Of a stretch of DNA of 64,000 nt, positions 1 to 11,132 are shown piece after piece. Every line of letters starts with the position of its first letter. The stretch's first letter is position 1. The notes beneath the pieces were generated by a model that worked only from the letters and a program-made list of their open reading frames with translations, was not told where the DNA came from and did no database searches. Both the position numbers and the translations under genes were made by a program. The DNA comes from Cantharellus purpuraceus (lineage: Eukaryota > Basidiomycota > Agaricomycetes > Cantharellales > Hydnaceae): the NCBI GenBank assembly GCA_025174535.1, contig JALBUN010000047.1, positions 62,001 to 126,000 on the forward strand, read 5' to 3'.

Positions 1-840
1 CCAAGAGCGGAGCTGCCGGTGTGGAGACATTATTGCTGGAGTAGGACAGTCTGCTTCAAGAGTTGTTGAAGAACAGACAGCGCCTTCGGAAAGCTGGATT
101 TGCGCTCTCTGGAACTGCCTATTAAAATGGCTTGAGTACATGCTGTATAGGTTTTGCCTGATGTATCTGACCCACTTTCTAGCTGGTTCCTTTCTATCCC
201 AAAGTAATTCTAATACATGCATGCACCCAATTGGACAGCACAACTGAATCCACTGGTAGTTCTGCATTGTTCCATTTCTGTCCTGTCCACGTTTGCCGAA
301 GCATCGCGCGCCCCCATTGGGCCTAAACAACAAACCGAATAAGATACTGCCGTGATCGGACATTGACATGACTACTTGGTTGCCGGTATGGCCGGAGCGG
401 TGCCTAAACAATTGGTAAAGCCACCACTGACAAGGGCTCTCGCGCACATGCATTGCAAGGAAGGTGCTTCACGAACCACGGATTTTCATCCGGATGTAGC
501 AAGCTAGAGTCACTATAATCATTTCTTTTGACCATTTTATACTCAGACGTAGACTGGAGCTCGTCGAAATTGCTTCCTTACTGTGCCTACGCAGCTTGCA
601 ACTGCAGTTTAGAAATGCATCTTTGTGGGAAGCACTTACACGGATGGAGTTACAGAAGTTCCTCTATAAAGCTAGTGAAGTGGTGAGTACATTTCGTCCT
701 CACATCTCCTCCACATAGCCCTCCCCTGATTTCCAGATAATCTGGAATGACGTTAACTAACCTCATTCTTTCCTTCATCGTCTGTGCCTTCGTCTACACG
801 GCCATCTCAGCACTAGTCAGCAAGAAACTTCGAAAGACCT
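1..840. other. No gene recognised
   Basis: No long open frame, RNA gene or repeat is recognisable here. The last 60 bases may hold an undetected first exon of the FAD-protein remnant that follows. Confidence 0.4.
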
Positions 841-1568
841 TACAGCATTGGATGACCTTCCTTTACTCGGGATTTCCAGAAAAGAAGGGCATAAGATTAG
901 CGGCACAGCAGTAGTTTGCGGCGGAAGGCAAGTCACCCTATATTTTTGTAATAAGCTACCATGTCATAAGCACATCTCGAATCATAGCATTGCTGAGTTG
1001 TTTTCCGCCTGAGTATGCGCCGACCACTTCGAGAATGTAATTATAGTCGAACCCAAAGAATCGATTACAACCGCTGAAGGAATGGACACCCAATATCGCG
1101 CTCAGCAGTCTTCGGTGGCCTTTCACGAGCGATCACGAGTTTTTCAATATCCCACTCTCCATGGAGTTCAGGCATTCGCGACCATTGCTCTCAAGAGGTT
1201 GTTTCCCAACTTTGATCGTAAGATTTTAATGGCAGGTTCTCGGTATGTCCCATGGCTTCTGATGTCGATCGGATGGCCCCTGAACTGTGTCTTTCAGCCT
1301 CGTCCCTCCGGATGCCAAATTCCATTGGTCTGGTATTCTAAACCAGACGCCTTGGCACCAATACAGTGTTACCGAGTTTCTAACCGTAACGACTCTTCGA
1401 CGATTAGTCCTGGATACATATCCCATGACAGGGGCAGTGGCTGCGCTCGGTAAAGTAGACTCTTCAGCTGATACTGTCGACTCGGTATGCGTCCGATCCC
1501 TCAGCGGAGAAGAGTTCTCTGTTTCGGCTGCACTGGTTGTCGGTAGGCCTCGCACTTCCCTCCCCTAA
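841..1568 (+). pseudogene. Decayed FAD-dependent monooxygenase-like gene
   Basis: Two reading frames together resemble a large Agaricomycete family of FAD/NAD(P)-binding oxidoreductases. Near 855-930 the frame reads DDLPLLGI, then GTAVVCGG, a weak version of the FAD-binding glycine motif. After a probable intron, the frame from about 1013 reads ADHFENVIIVEP, the usual second strand of the Rossmann fold. It continues with SRVFQYPTLHG and LKRLFPNFD, typical of the family. Around 1395-1550 another frame gives TLRRLVLDTYP and SGEEFSVSAALVV. The frame changes after about 1240 and the segment between is not alignable. The usual DCTG motif and the whole C-terminal half are missing. I read this as a truncated, frameshifted remnant; unrecognised introns could explain part of the damage but not the lost C-terminus. 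Family identity comes from remembered motifs, not a search. Confidence 0.5.
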
Positions 1569-4251
1569 TCGCTGCAGCCACACAATTGCTGGGAACTGTT
1601 ATATATAAAAATAATAACACAATCAGCAGGAAACCTAATTGATTTAAATCTTTTAGGGCTCTTCAGAGACTATACGCCAGAATTTCTCTATTCTTTAAAT
1701 TTACCTTTTGTCGGTTCACTCTCTTCCCACAGGAATCTGTGAGAAGGGGTTGAGCCTTTGAATACAAATATATCTAAGTTTTCTTATTATTTTACTGGAT
1801 TAATAGAAGGGGATGGAAACCCACCCGCGACGCGAAAGGAACCGGGAACTCGCTTCCCAGAGATTTCAGCAGAAAATTCTTTGACATGCAAATGAAGCGC
1901 ACAGGGAGACTGTGGTAAGTGCCCCGCACCTTCTATGCGCAATCTCACTCCACGAGCTCCTGCTAGGGACGCGTATAAACGGAGGACTATGCATGGAAGG
2001 GCACCACTCCTTCTAAAGGGGATGATCATTCGTTCGGCGCATGGGGACGTGTACACAGGTCTGATTTCATTCGCCTTGTGGTTCGGGTACACTTAGACCA
2101 TTGCTCAGCCTGATTCACGCAACTGACACAGCCTATATCCAGGATCGCGAAGTATCTGCAGTGTAATGGCACACGTCGAATTGGCTAATACCTGCAACTG
2201 ATATCTTTTCCCCCATTATCATCTTGACACTTGCGCGAATGCGACTGCAAGGCTGCTTCGGATTTTAGCACATGCATCACATGGAAGATGTGGTGTCACT
2301 GCACATCCCCTGATAAGATACCATTGAAATTCAGCTCTGGCGTATGCTGTAGTGTTTAACCACGAAGAACAAACTGACGGTAGATAATAATACTTCGGTG
2401 TCCGACGTTGGACGTGCAACGTGAAACCCATATGCTCCTGAGGCCTGACGGTCATATCTGATTTAGAGCTAGGAGGCTTGTTGCTTTTGAATGATTTCAC
2501 TGACAACCGGCAGCTGTTTCCAGTATTGTTACCAACCCGTCAAAACTCAAATGACTAACCCGGGTTATAAACGGTCAGTCGGTCAGTCAATTCAAATATG
2601 GAAATCTGGCGGGTCAGTAGGGTCGGTGTAGAGAAGGGTCAGGGGAGCCACAGCTAAGCACCTGAAACGCGAATTTGGAAACCAAGAAAGTTCAGCAAAC
2701 GAGCCGAGTGGATGACGAGGAGATTGTGCGTGATGCATAAGATTCTGGAGATAGGTAATCAGTCGGCTGGTGAGACTGATGATGACATGCCAGGTCAAGT
2801 TGCAAATGAGGCCGCAATCATTGGCAAGGATAGCGCAGTAGATGGAGTCTGATGCTGATTCAGATGGGAAGGATGACGAGTTTGAGAACCTGCCAGCCGG
2901 AGCTGCCACTCCAGCAGCACCTAGTCGACACGTAGTATGCTTCATGATGTGCTCACATTAATAACTAACGATCTCGTCCAGGTTCGAGTGTTTTTCGGGC
3001 AAGGATATCATATTACAATCGAATATTTGATTAACTGGTCTGTGGGGAAAGGTTGGGTCATGTTTTGGGACACAGGGAAGAAGCATTATCATGACGAGAG
3101 AGAGTTTACTATGAGTTACTGTCTCAGGTGAATGCTCAGGATGAGTCTACCAATACAGGAGAGGTTAGGAATGACATTAGGGAAGGCTCATCATCTCGTG
3201 TTAACCTAGATCTAACCAACTAGACTACATCACTGTCGATATAATCCATTAAAGTTCTGTTTCTAGTGGCTTTGGCCACTTGACCCCTCCAACCCTGGGT
3301 CGGAGACGGTCATTCCAATCTTGAAATGACCCTCACTGAACCAAATGTTCATAGCCTGGGTCGGTAACAACACCGGTTGTTTCTAATGCCATGTAATCAC
3401 GGTGTTCTACCTTCATCTTCCCGCTTCATACTGATGATTGGCTCAAGTATGTGATCAAGAAGATCCAAATGTCCCGCATGACCGTTGTCCAAACTCAAGT
3501 CCAAAGTCGCAAATTTCAGATAGCCCTGATTAATGATCAGTGACAGTGAACCAGGCAAGTCGGAGGTAGAGGGATCCGAGTGTAGCCTATGAGCTGGTGA
3601 ATTTAAGATGTCGATGATCAATGACGTAGATGAAAGTCCCAGATGATATCTCCAAGGGGGCTCTACAACGTCAATATCATAGCACGAACATGTTATTTTC
3701 AAATCCTGCGTATTACAAGACACAATCCCGGCCCTGATATCCTCGCTGGCGCGCTCAACGCAGAAAAAGGGAAAGAGAAGCTGCGCAAGCCAGGCCCATC
3801 ACTGAGCCAAGAAAAAGAGCGAAAGAGACTTGTAACAGACTTGTGACAAACTCGAAAAAAAAAAACATGGTCGAATGAGTAACATCTGGAAGAGGGATAT
3901 ATAGAGAAGTATGCCAAGAGGTGGTAAAGGATAGATAAAGTGCGTGGGACATTGCAGGGGGGGTGGTTGACGTAAGGGTAAACAGTATGAACTAATGTTG
4001 ACAGGATATGGAATGAGCTTGAGGCTCTACAAGAGAATAGGGAACTGAAGCAATAATGTGAGATCAAAATGAAAGACTAGGGTTGGATATGTGGGGGATA
4101 GATGCAGGCTGGAAGAACGAAGGCATGAATGGGATCAGCACCAACGCTTGTCCAGCACTCTGCATTGGACGCCTCTCGTTGGCTGACTGATCGAAGATCA
4201 ATTGATATATTGTCATTGAAAAAAACAAACGTAGCTCACAAGTTTCAAAGC
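1569..4251. other. Gene-poor interval
   Basis: Several open frames of about 100 codons exist on both strands (for example 2592-2945 and 3397-3723, minus), but none has a recognisable domain or clear exon structure. The motif CCTGGGTCGG occurs at about 3294 and 3357. Nothing here can be assigned. Confidence 0.4.
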
Positions 4252-4475
4252 TCATCCTTGTAAGAGATTACTCTTCTCCTTTTTGCTAGCCTTCCTCTGG
4301 GATCCGTCAGGGCTAAGCGCAGCCCTGAAGACTTCCGCAGGCGGCAGAGAGAAGTTCTGTTCGTCGGAGCTGCTCGGTGGAATGTGGCTCCAGTATGGGT
4401 TTCCATCATCATCATACATTAGGCTATTGAACCACATCCTGATCAGCATGTCCTCGACAGGTACAACGTCATGAC

Positions 4476-5711
4476 TTACACGGTATCCTCTTCTCGGATA
4501 GAATGACCACCGGGTGTAACAAGACCCTCGCCCATACTCAGCCTGCTCCTTCCATTAGACGAGTTGGTTTCAACTTTAAGATTGAATGCTGATGGTGGCG
4601 CCCTTTTGTTCTGAGCACGTTCATCGAGGGCGGATATAAGATCTTGCATTGCCTTAAGCTCGCGGGAACGACTTTCTTCTGCAGCCTTGGTAGACTGCTT
4701 TCGAGAGAGGCGAGAAGGAGCTGGAGAGACAGACGACGTTTTGGTCTCTGCGGGTTTCAAAGCGTGAGAGGAACTATCCGGGTAACTATGGAATTCTGAT
4801 GGATATTCGCTAACAGACGATGCAGTAATGGTGCTTGCGTGTGCATATCGTGGAGTATGCTGCGACAGGCTCGACAGAGCGGCCAGTGTCAGCGAATGTG
4901 CCTGGGAAGAATGTGTTGATGTGTGTGATGGACTGCGTGAGTGCGTGGGGGTCCCTGTTGGAGATGTGAATGGATTGGGAATATGAGACTCGTCGGTACC
5001 GTGAGATGGAGGGGGCGTGACCTGCCCGGGAGTGCGCGCGGATTCGGACGAAGACTGTGTTAATAAGGGGTTACGGGAAGGCAAGGCCGTCGTATGGTGC
5101 TCAGGAGAAGAATTGAACGAGGGGGGGAGGGAAGGTCCGTCGCCCGCCCGAGTATTCGCATCTGCAATGCTTGCCATCCCCGCATGGCTTGTTGCCCGCA
5201 TTTGTAGCTGAGTAGGCTTCTGGTCGTCTTTGAGGCGCGACCAAGACTTCCGGGAAGCTGACTTGGCAGGAGACCTACTGCGTTTTAGCGTCTTTTTATG
5301 ACGGATGGACATGAAGACAACAAGTGCGACAGCCAAAATGGCGAATATTCCGACAGCGAGCCCCACTATGGCACCGATGTTAAATTTGGTGGAATTGGAG
5401 CTGGAGCTGGAGCTGGTCGAAGGGGCCGACGTGCTAGAGATAACCTCAGTTGTGGTTGTGGGAGATGCCGTAGAGGATAGTGTAATTGTTGGAGGAAGCA
5501 GGCCAGAAGCAGTGCCTACATGGCTAGGGTCGATATCCAGCGAGTTTGAAGAGTCAGCTGGAACAGCGGAGACGGTGACCACGCCAGATGGAATAATCTG
5601 CCTTCGATGATGGGAAGGCATGTGTATAAGCGAAAAAGGAATGTGGATAAGTATTAAGATCACAAAAACAACATCCAGCCAACGGAGTGGGGTGTCGGCG
5701 AGGAGCAACAC
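4476..5711 (-). CDS. Ser/Thr-rich single-pass membrane protein (Mid2/WSC-like architecture)
   Basis: The 411-residue frame starts with a hydrophobic signal or anchor (about residues 8-30, LDVVFVILILIHIPFSLI). A Ser/Thr-rich ectodomain follows (about 40-108), with a run of Ser and Thr that would be heavily O-mannosylated. One transmembrane helix (about 110-134, IGAIVGLAVGIFAILAVALV) is followed by a basic stop-transfer stretch and a long, low-complexity cytoplasmic tail. That tail contains a conserved-looking helix (about 350-368, SRELKAMQDLISALDERA). This layout is common in fungal cell-surface sensors such as Mid2, but there is no cysteine-rich WSC domain, so a sensor role is only inference. 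The frame 4252-4449 immediately 3' may be a final exon joined through a possible GTAAGT...CAG intron of about 41 bp (would extend the protein by about 60 residues). That intron is unusually short, so I did not include it. Confidence 0.65.
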   Translation of the reverse strand: MLLLADTPLRWLDVVFVILILIHIPFSLIHMPSHHRRQIIPSGVVTVSAVPADSSNSLDIDPSHVGTASGLLPPTITLSSTASPTTTTEVISSTSAPSTSSSSSSNSTKFNIGAIVGLAVGIFAILAVALVVFMSIRHKKTLKRSRSPAKSASRKSWSRLKDDQKPTQLQMRATSHAGMASIADANTRAGDGPSLPPSFNSSPEHHTTALPSRNPLLTQSSSESARTPGQVTPPPSHGTDESHIPNPFTSPTGTPTHSRSPSHTSTHSSQAHSLTLAALSSLSQHTPRYAHASTITASSVSEYPSEFHSYPDSSSHALKPAETKTSSVSPAPSRLSRKQSTKAAEESRSRELKAMQDLISALDERAQNKRAPPSAFNLKVETNSSNGRSRLSMGEGLVTPGGHSIREEDTV

Positions 5712-5995
5712 TGTCAGATTGTGTCAGCACCGGCGCTTGATAGCGCATAACTGATCCCGTCACGCCGACAAAATCTCTCCGTACCCTGCCTAAAAATGAT
5801 TGTTGTGGATGCTTCTGCAGCATGCAAAACTAGACTCAATCGGAATCTCGGACTATATTATAATTAAAAAACTATTTCATGCTGACTATCGGATCAGCAC
5901 TTCCTGCGTAAACCACCTGCTTGCATACTCCCTTCCATTTGTTGCGCGAAAAACGTATCAACAAATAATTGTGTTGGAATGCACTGATCTAGTCC

Positions 5996-6117
5996 TTACA
6001 AGTATAACTTCACGAGACGAAACAACAGAAGAGGATGGTCTCCCGGAATGCTAAGTCCATTTACAAGTATGACTTCACGAGACGAAACAACAGAAGAGGA
6101 TGGTCTCCCGGAATGCA
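5996..6117. repeat. 65-bp tandem duplication
   Basis: The block beginning TTACAAGTAT (5996) recurs at 6061 with a period of 65 bp. It is nearly identical through CTCCCGGAATGC. It lies just 3' of the adenylation gene and looks like a recent local duplication. Confidence 0.85.
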
Positions 6118-6241
6118 GGAACAATATTCAAGGAATTGCCGCGGTCTCGTCGATCCCGTGGAGCAGGGCAATGGGCTCGACTAGGCGGCTCACTACAAAC
6201 TGATGCCAGAATTCACAGCACAGGAAGAGAAGAGAATGTAT

Positions 6242-8173
6242 CTATGATTGTGACATGATAGAAAGCGTCCATTGTTTCTCCGTTGACAAAGGCGGGGCGT
6301 AATGGTGGATAGCCTGCAATTGCAAGTCCGATGGGGGTGCGCGTCCCGATTTTTCCAAGGGGGGTGTAACACTGGGTAATGTCCACTTGCACGCGAGCTG
6401 CTCTGTGATGGACATGGGAGTTCCCGGTAAATTTGCATTGAATGGCACGCCCCCGTTGAGCACACTGAGACGTTGAACGAGCGGGTTGTTCCAGTGTATG
6501 GACGAGACGGTCATCGTAGAGGTTGCAGATGCCAGTTCGCCTAGAGCTCGCTTGTCGACCTTGCCGTTTTTCGTCATGGGAAATTCCTGTATGGCGAGAT
6601 ATTGACTAGGAACAGCATAGTACGGTTGTATTTTAGCCGTTGCGGTACGCACGCACTCCAGGTCGACAGTGCTCGGTGTGATAAACCCCCATAGCTCTGT
6701 CCCTAGGAGTAGCGCAACGGCTTCATGGACTTCCCTGTGGGTGCGCATAGCACTCGCCACACCATCCAACTCTACACGGAACCCCTTGACCTTGACCTGA
6801 TCATCCGCCCGACCGTGGTGGTCTATCTGTCCATCGGGGCGCCAACGTCCCAAATCACCTGTGTTAAACATCATGCTGCCATTATCCATGAATGGATCAC
6901 GCCTCCATCGCTCTGCCGTCTTGTCCGGAAGGTTCAGGTAGCCGTTGCTAACGCCGACTCCGCCCACCCACATGCAGCCGACTTGGCCAATGGGGAGAGC
7001 AACTGTGGATGAGGGGTCGAGGGAGAGGATATAGACATTGGTATTAGGGATTGGACTACCGATACTGAGAGGGTGGCCGGGTGTGTGTGGTTGAACGGTG
7101 TTACAGATTGAAATTTCGGTAGGGCCACAGCAATTGTTAAATTGCGTGTGGGATGCCCATTTGTCGGCAAGAGCTGTAAAATAGGATTAGGTGTTTTCAT
7201 TGAAAGTCACGAAAGATGCTTTCGGGCATACCCTGTGGGCAGGCTTCACCACCGACAGTGACGTGTTTCAGGTTGGGATAATCGGCAGGGTCATGTCTCG
7301 TAAGAATAGATGGTGTGCATATGACAACATCCACGGCCTTCATGAGGGCGACCCATTCCTTGGAAGTGTTACCGCGGAGACAGAGGGTACAGCCGTTGTA
7401 AAGCGAAGAGAGGATTTCCCAAGCGCCCATGTCAAAAGCGATATTGAGAAGCTGTGCAACTCGCATACCAGGCCGCAGGCCGACGTTACCCGGAGGACCG
7501 CTGATAACTGGAGAGAAACAAATGAAGTAAAGCCCATTAGCATGCTAGTGAGTTACTCACCATTGCTGACACCATTATGTCGAACATCGACTCCCTTGGG
7601 CACACCTGTTGTACCCGACGTATAAATAACATAAATACCATCTGTTGGAGAAGAAAGATCCTCAGGGTTCGTGGCATCAGCACTGGCCCGCTCATCAGCT
7701 GCAATGACATCTTCGAGACAGAGGCATAGGATGCCAGAGACACGATGTGAATACTCTTTCATCACGAGCACTGCAGTAGGTGCAGAGTCCCGTAGGATAT
7801 GTTCAAGTGTGCAGTCGGTAATAGTGACGCCATCCATTGGGACGTACTGAGCGCCGCTCTTGAGGACAGCGAGGATTGCCACAACAAAATAAACGCTTCT
7901 TTGCGCAAGTATGCACACTCTGTGACCAGGCCGTATTCCCTGTGCTCTCAGATGACGTGCCAGGCGATTTGCCTGCTTGTTGAGTTGCCCATAGGTGAGG
8001 GTGTGACCGTATATGGCATGTTCAACAGCGACAACGTGAGGCTGCACTTGAGCATGGCGTTCGAAAGCGTGATGCACTATGGGGAGATCGACCGCTCGAC
8101 TCGGCCCGATGCCGTTTGAGACAAATGCACGCCGATCGTCAGCAGTGAGGTGCGCGAGGGAGGAGAGCCTCAT
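6242..8173 (-). CDS. Stand-alone NRPS-like adenylation (AMP-binding) enzyme
   Basis: Three exons, 8173-7561, 7507-7232 and 7173-6242, join in frame to give 606 residues; both introns (53 and 58 bp) start GTGAGT or GTATGC and end CAG. The protein should activate a carboxylic acid with ATP. Visible core motifs in order: A1/A2 region LTYGQLNKQANRLA, A3 YTSGTTGVPKG, A4 NIAFDMGAWEIL, A5 NNCCGPTEISICNT, A7 TGDLGRWRPDG, A8 KVKGFRVELDGV and A10 MTKNGKVDKRAL with the catalytic lysine. The Asp in AFDMGAWEI aligns with Asp235 of PheA, which binds the amino group, so an alpha-amino acid substrate is likely. About 95 residues follow A10. They contain no carrier-domain serine motif (no LGGDS-like sequence) and no reductase or thioesterase, so there is no visible acceptor arm. 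The start ATG was chosen because it opens the conserved linker (LTADDRRAF...). The divergent neighbour is a condensation-type acyltransferase. Confidence 0.85.
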
Positions 8174-9167
8174 TATACCCTGGGCAAGGCTTGAGCGAGC
8201 GATCTGAAGGGAGGGAGCGGAAAATGAGCCAATAAGTGACTATGCAGGGTTTATTAATCTTACACAGCTACAAGCATCCATGTCCTTTGTAAGCACATAC
8301 ATGTAGTGTATAGTCTTGCCCTGAGATAAAACAATGATATTCTGTCTTTCTATCACGGTTGACAGGTAAAGATGAAAACCGAATATTTTTTTCTGTGACT
8401 TGATATGACAGCCGGAACATTGAAAGCGGCCGGCACCCGGTCCTTGTGAAAAAGCCCCAGGGGACGTTGTCACCTCGATTCGGAAGCTGTTGAAATCATT
8501 GTCGTCCAGTGTCTAACCTGTCACATGCCAAATGTTCCAGACTTTCGAACCTAGATTTCATTCCGTACTCCTTGACGACCTATCAGTGGGCGGTATGCAG
8601 TGCAAAAGTCACCCTGAGGCGACAGTATCATAGAATGAGAAACGGTAGAGACGTACCAAAAGCTTTCTCAAGATTATTTCCTTTCGCTCGATATTTTCAA
8701 ATCAGATCCCATTTTTCAGGCGCTCTAACAAGACCCAATTGGTCACGAATGGTCGGGTGGCGCGCTCCAAGAGAGAAGATCGTTGATTCCGGGTCCTGCC
8801 GAGGTGCTCTACAGTCCTGCCATCAACGTTTCAACGATGGGAACTAACCCGTGAGAGAATCTATATTCATCGCATATTTCTGTCATCACAGTTTGCAGGG
8901 TTTCGGTCTCGACTGATCCATTCGTGTTAAAGAAATGGACACTAGCATCACCACCCCTGTGCAGCTCAAATGATGATCTCACTTTCAGTCACGACAACCG
9001 TACCCGCCGAAGAGATCAAAGCAGATTTCATTCTCGCCTGATTTCACAAAGAAGCGAGAGATCTCTTATGTAAGTGGTTTTCGCTAAAGCTTGCTGAGAA
9101 GTTGAGAATAGAGGTGCTTGATTTCAGTGTAGGTCCTGCCAACCAGGTTCGAGCGATAGTGACGGTC
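8174..9167. promoter_or_regulatory. Shared intergenic region of the divergent adenylation/acyltransferase pair
   Basis: This 994-bp gap separates two diverging start codons and so must hold both promoters. A CCAAT sequence occurs at about 8227, 54 bp from the adenylation ATG. No clear TATA box was picked out. The gap holds no recognisable gene. Confidence 0.5.
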
Positions 9168-10910
9168 ATGTCTGGTGATAATAGTGTAAACGAGGGAAAC
9201 GTGGCCCGGGAACAATCTCGCTGGGTGCCCACTGCCCCTTCGTCTCATACTCTCCATCGTGCTCTCGGCAATTCCGAGTATGCCTTCTTCAAGAGTTCCA
9301 GTACAGGTCTTGGTGACATGTTCTTACATATCGCACTGAATGCTCCACCCGAAATCATGCGTCGGGAACGCGTGCGCATCGCTTGGTGTACCTTGCGTGT
9401 TGCACATCCACTACTTGGTAGCAAGGTAGTCGAGGGTAAAAATGCCACGAATCCCAAATTTTGGTAAGCATTAGTGATGTCACAGGTGTTGGCAGTCACT
9501 CTCATAACTCATCTCTAGTTTCACGCCTCCGACATCTTTGCCAGGCGCCATGGACGATGCAGAGCGCGCCCTCCACTACCGCAAATCCTCTAAAGACGGT
9601 AAGTGCTTTTTTTTTTTTTGAATTCCAGCGCGTTTGATCGTCTAGTTGATTATCACAGAACTGATCGCCCATTACATGAACGGACCGCGTACACTTTCCG
9701 ATGATTGCCTCTCCTATCTCGTCATCTCGCAACGACCATCAGAAGAGGATGGATATGATTTGCTGATGTGTGCACCACATTTCATTGGAGATGGGACGTC
9801 ATTGCATCAATCCACACATGATTTACTAGTTCTCCTTGCTTCATCCAAGTCGGACGACGACCTCCGTCAAGAGTTGGAGGCTCAACTGGAGCACCCACAT
9901 TCCAGATGGGTAAGGGTACATTGTCATATCAGCATCCAAACTCAACCAATTCTTGGTTGACGCAGCGTGACGTCCTCCCTTGCGCTTTCGAATCTCGTCT
10001 CCCTGCGCCAGGTTCCTCTTGGGCATGTGCAGCTAGCAAAGTAAACTTTCTGCAGACTAAACAGCGCGAGATAGGGGATCATGTCTTCCCACGGATCCGG
10101 AGTGGTGCACAGCGAACCCGACTTGTCGAATACTCTTTCAACGAGGAGCAAACGCGGGTGATTTTGAACGCGTGCAAGCGAAACGGTGTGAGCGTTAACA
10201 ATGCGCTCTTCGCGTTGTGTAACGTTGCGTGGGCACGGATGCACTCTGGAATGAATAATAACAAATTACCGATGTGCGTCGCGTCTAACTGCATAATCAT
10301 GCAATGTGCATTAACTTCGACATGCAGGATGATATACTCCGCCATCAACCTCCGCCCCTACCTCGCCCCCATGCCCATATGTCCCTCGACCTACTGGTTT
10401 CTTGCCCTTACCTACTTCACCGTTTCCCTCCCTTCTTTCGCCCCATCATCCCCGGCTACATTCTGGCACCGCGCCCGTCTCGCTAAGTCACAGACTGCGA
10501 GAAGCGTCAAATCTCCCTTTCTTCCTTCCCGTGCGCTCGCCATGGCCTCTCAGCGTGCCGGAATGAGGGGTCTAATATCTTCAGCTGCCGCAGAACCGGA
10601 CCCCCCTCCCCAGCTTCCGCCCCATGCCCGCATATCGACTGCTTCGCCCTCGCGTGCGCTCCTCGGCCTCTCGCTCATCGGCAACCTCGATAACATCTAC
10701 ACGCTCGCATCATATACACGGCCTGGTGTGAAATTACATAGCGTAACCACCGCGAGTCGACAAAAGGAGGGAGGGTTGCTTGTGCTGGAGCATACCTTTG
10801 GGGGCAAACTGTGGCTGCATTTGTGTTGGGACGAGATGGGTTTTGAGGAGGGAGTGGTGGAGGCGTGGTGGGCAGGTGTTGTGAATGGTGTAGGGGAGTT
10901 TTTGAAGTAG
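9168..10910 (+). CDS. Condensation-domain / alcohol-acetyltransferase-like acyltransferase
   Basis: Five exons (9168-9463, 9519-9598, 9659-9909, 9966-10273, 10328-10910) join in frame to 505 residues. All four introns are GT-AG and about 54-60 bp. The protein belongs to the CoA-dependent acyltransferase superfamily that includes NRPS condensation domains. The key motif is APHFIGDGTSLH, matching HHxxxDGxS with the second His and the Asp kept and the first His replaced by Pro. Further landmarks are RTRLVEYSFNEEQT, MIYSAINLRPYL, a YWFLALTYF segment, and ASRQKEGGLLVLEHTFGGK followed by LWLHLCWDEMGF near the C-terminus, all typical of Agaricomycete members. It would transfer an acyl group to an amine or alcohol. 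An upstream in-frame ATG exists at 9102; I prefer 9168 because the leader before it is not conserved-looking. Divergence from the adenylation gene suggests co-regulation. Confidence 0.8.
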
Positions 10911-11132
10911 GGCAGGGATAATTTGAGAAAATATGAGAGCGTAGTTCATAAGCAAGTGCACAAAGGCTGGTAGGCCCTAGGAGACAGGAGACTCGTCTAT
11001 AATATTGTCTGCGTTTTGACTTCAAATCCTATAAGACAGCTGCACTAACGTAGATGGCTAATTTATATTAGAGGACACCTATTTTATTTCACTCCACTCC
11101 ACCGTAATATAATCATCAAAACACCCACCTCT

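Noticed and set aside
4252..4449. Final exon of the Ser/Thr-rich membrane protein.
   Set aside because: The frame would fit, but the required intron is only about 41 bp with no good branch site, so it was kept as a possibility only.
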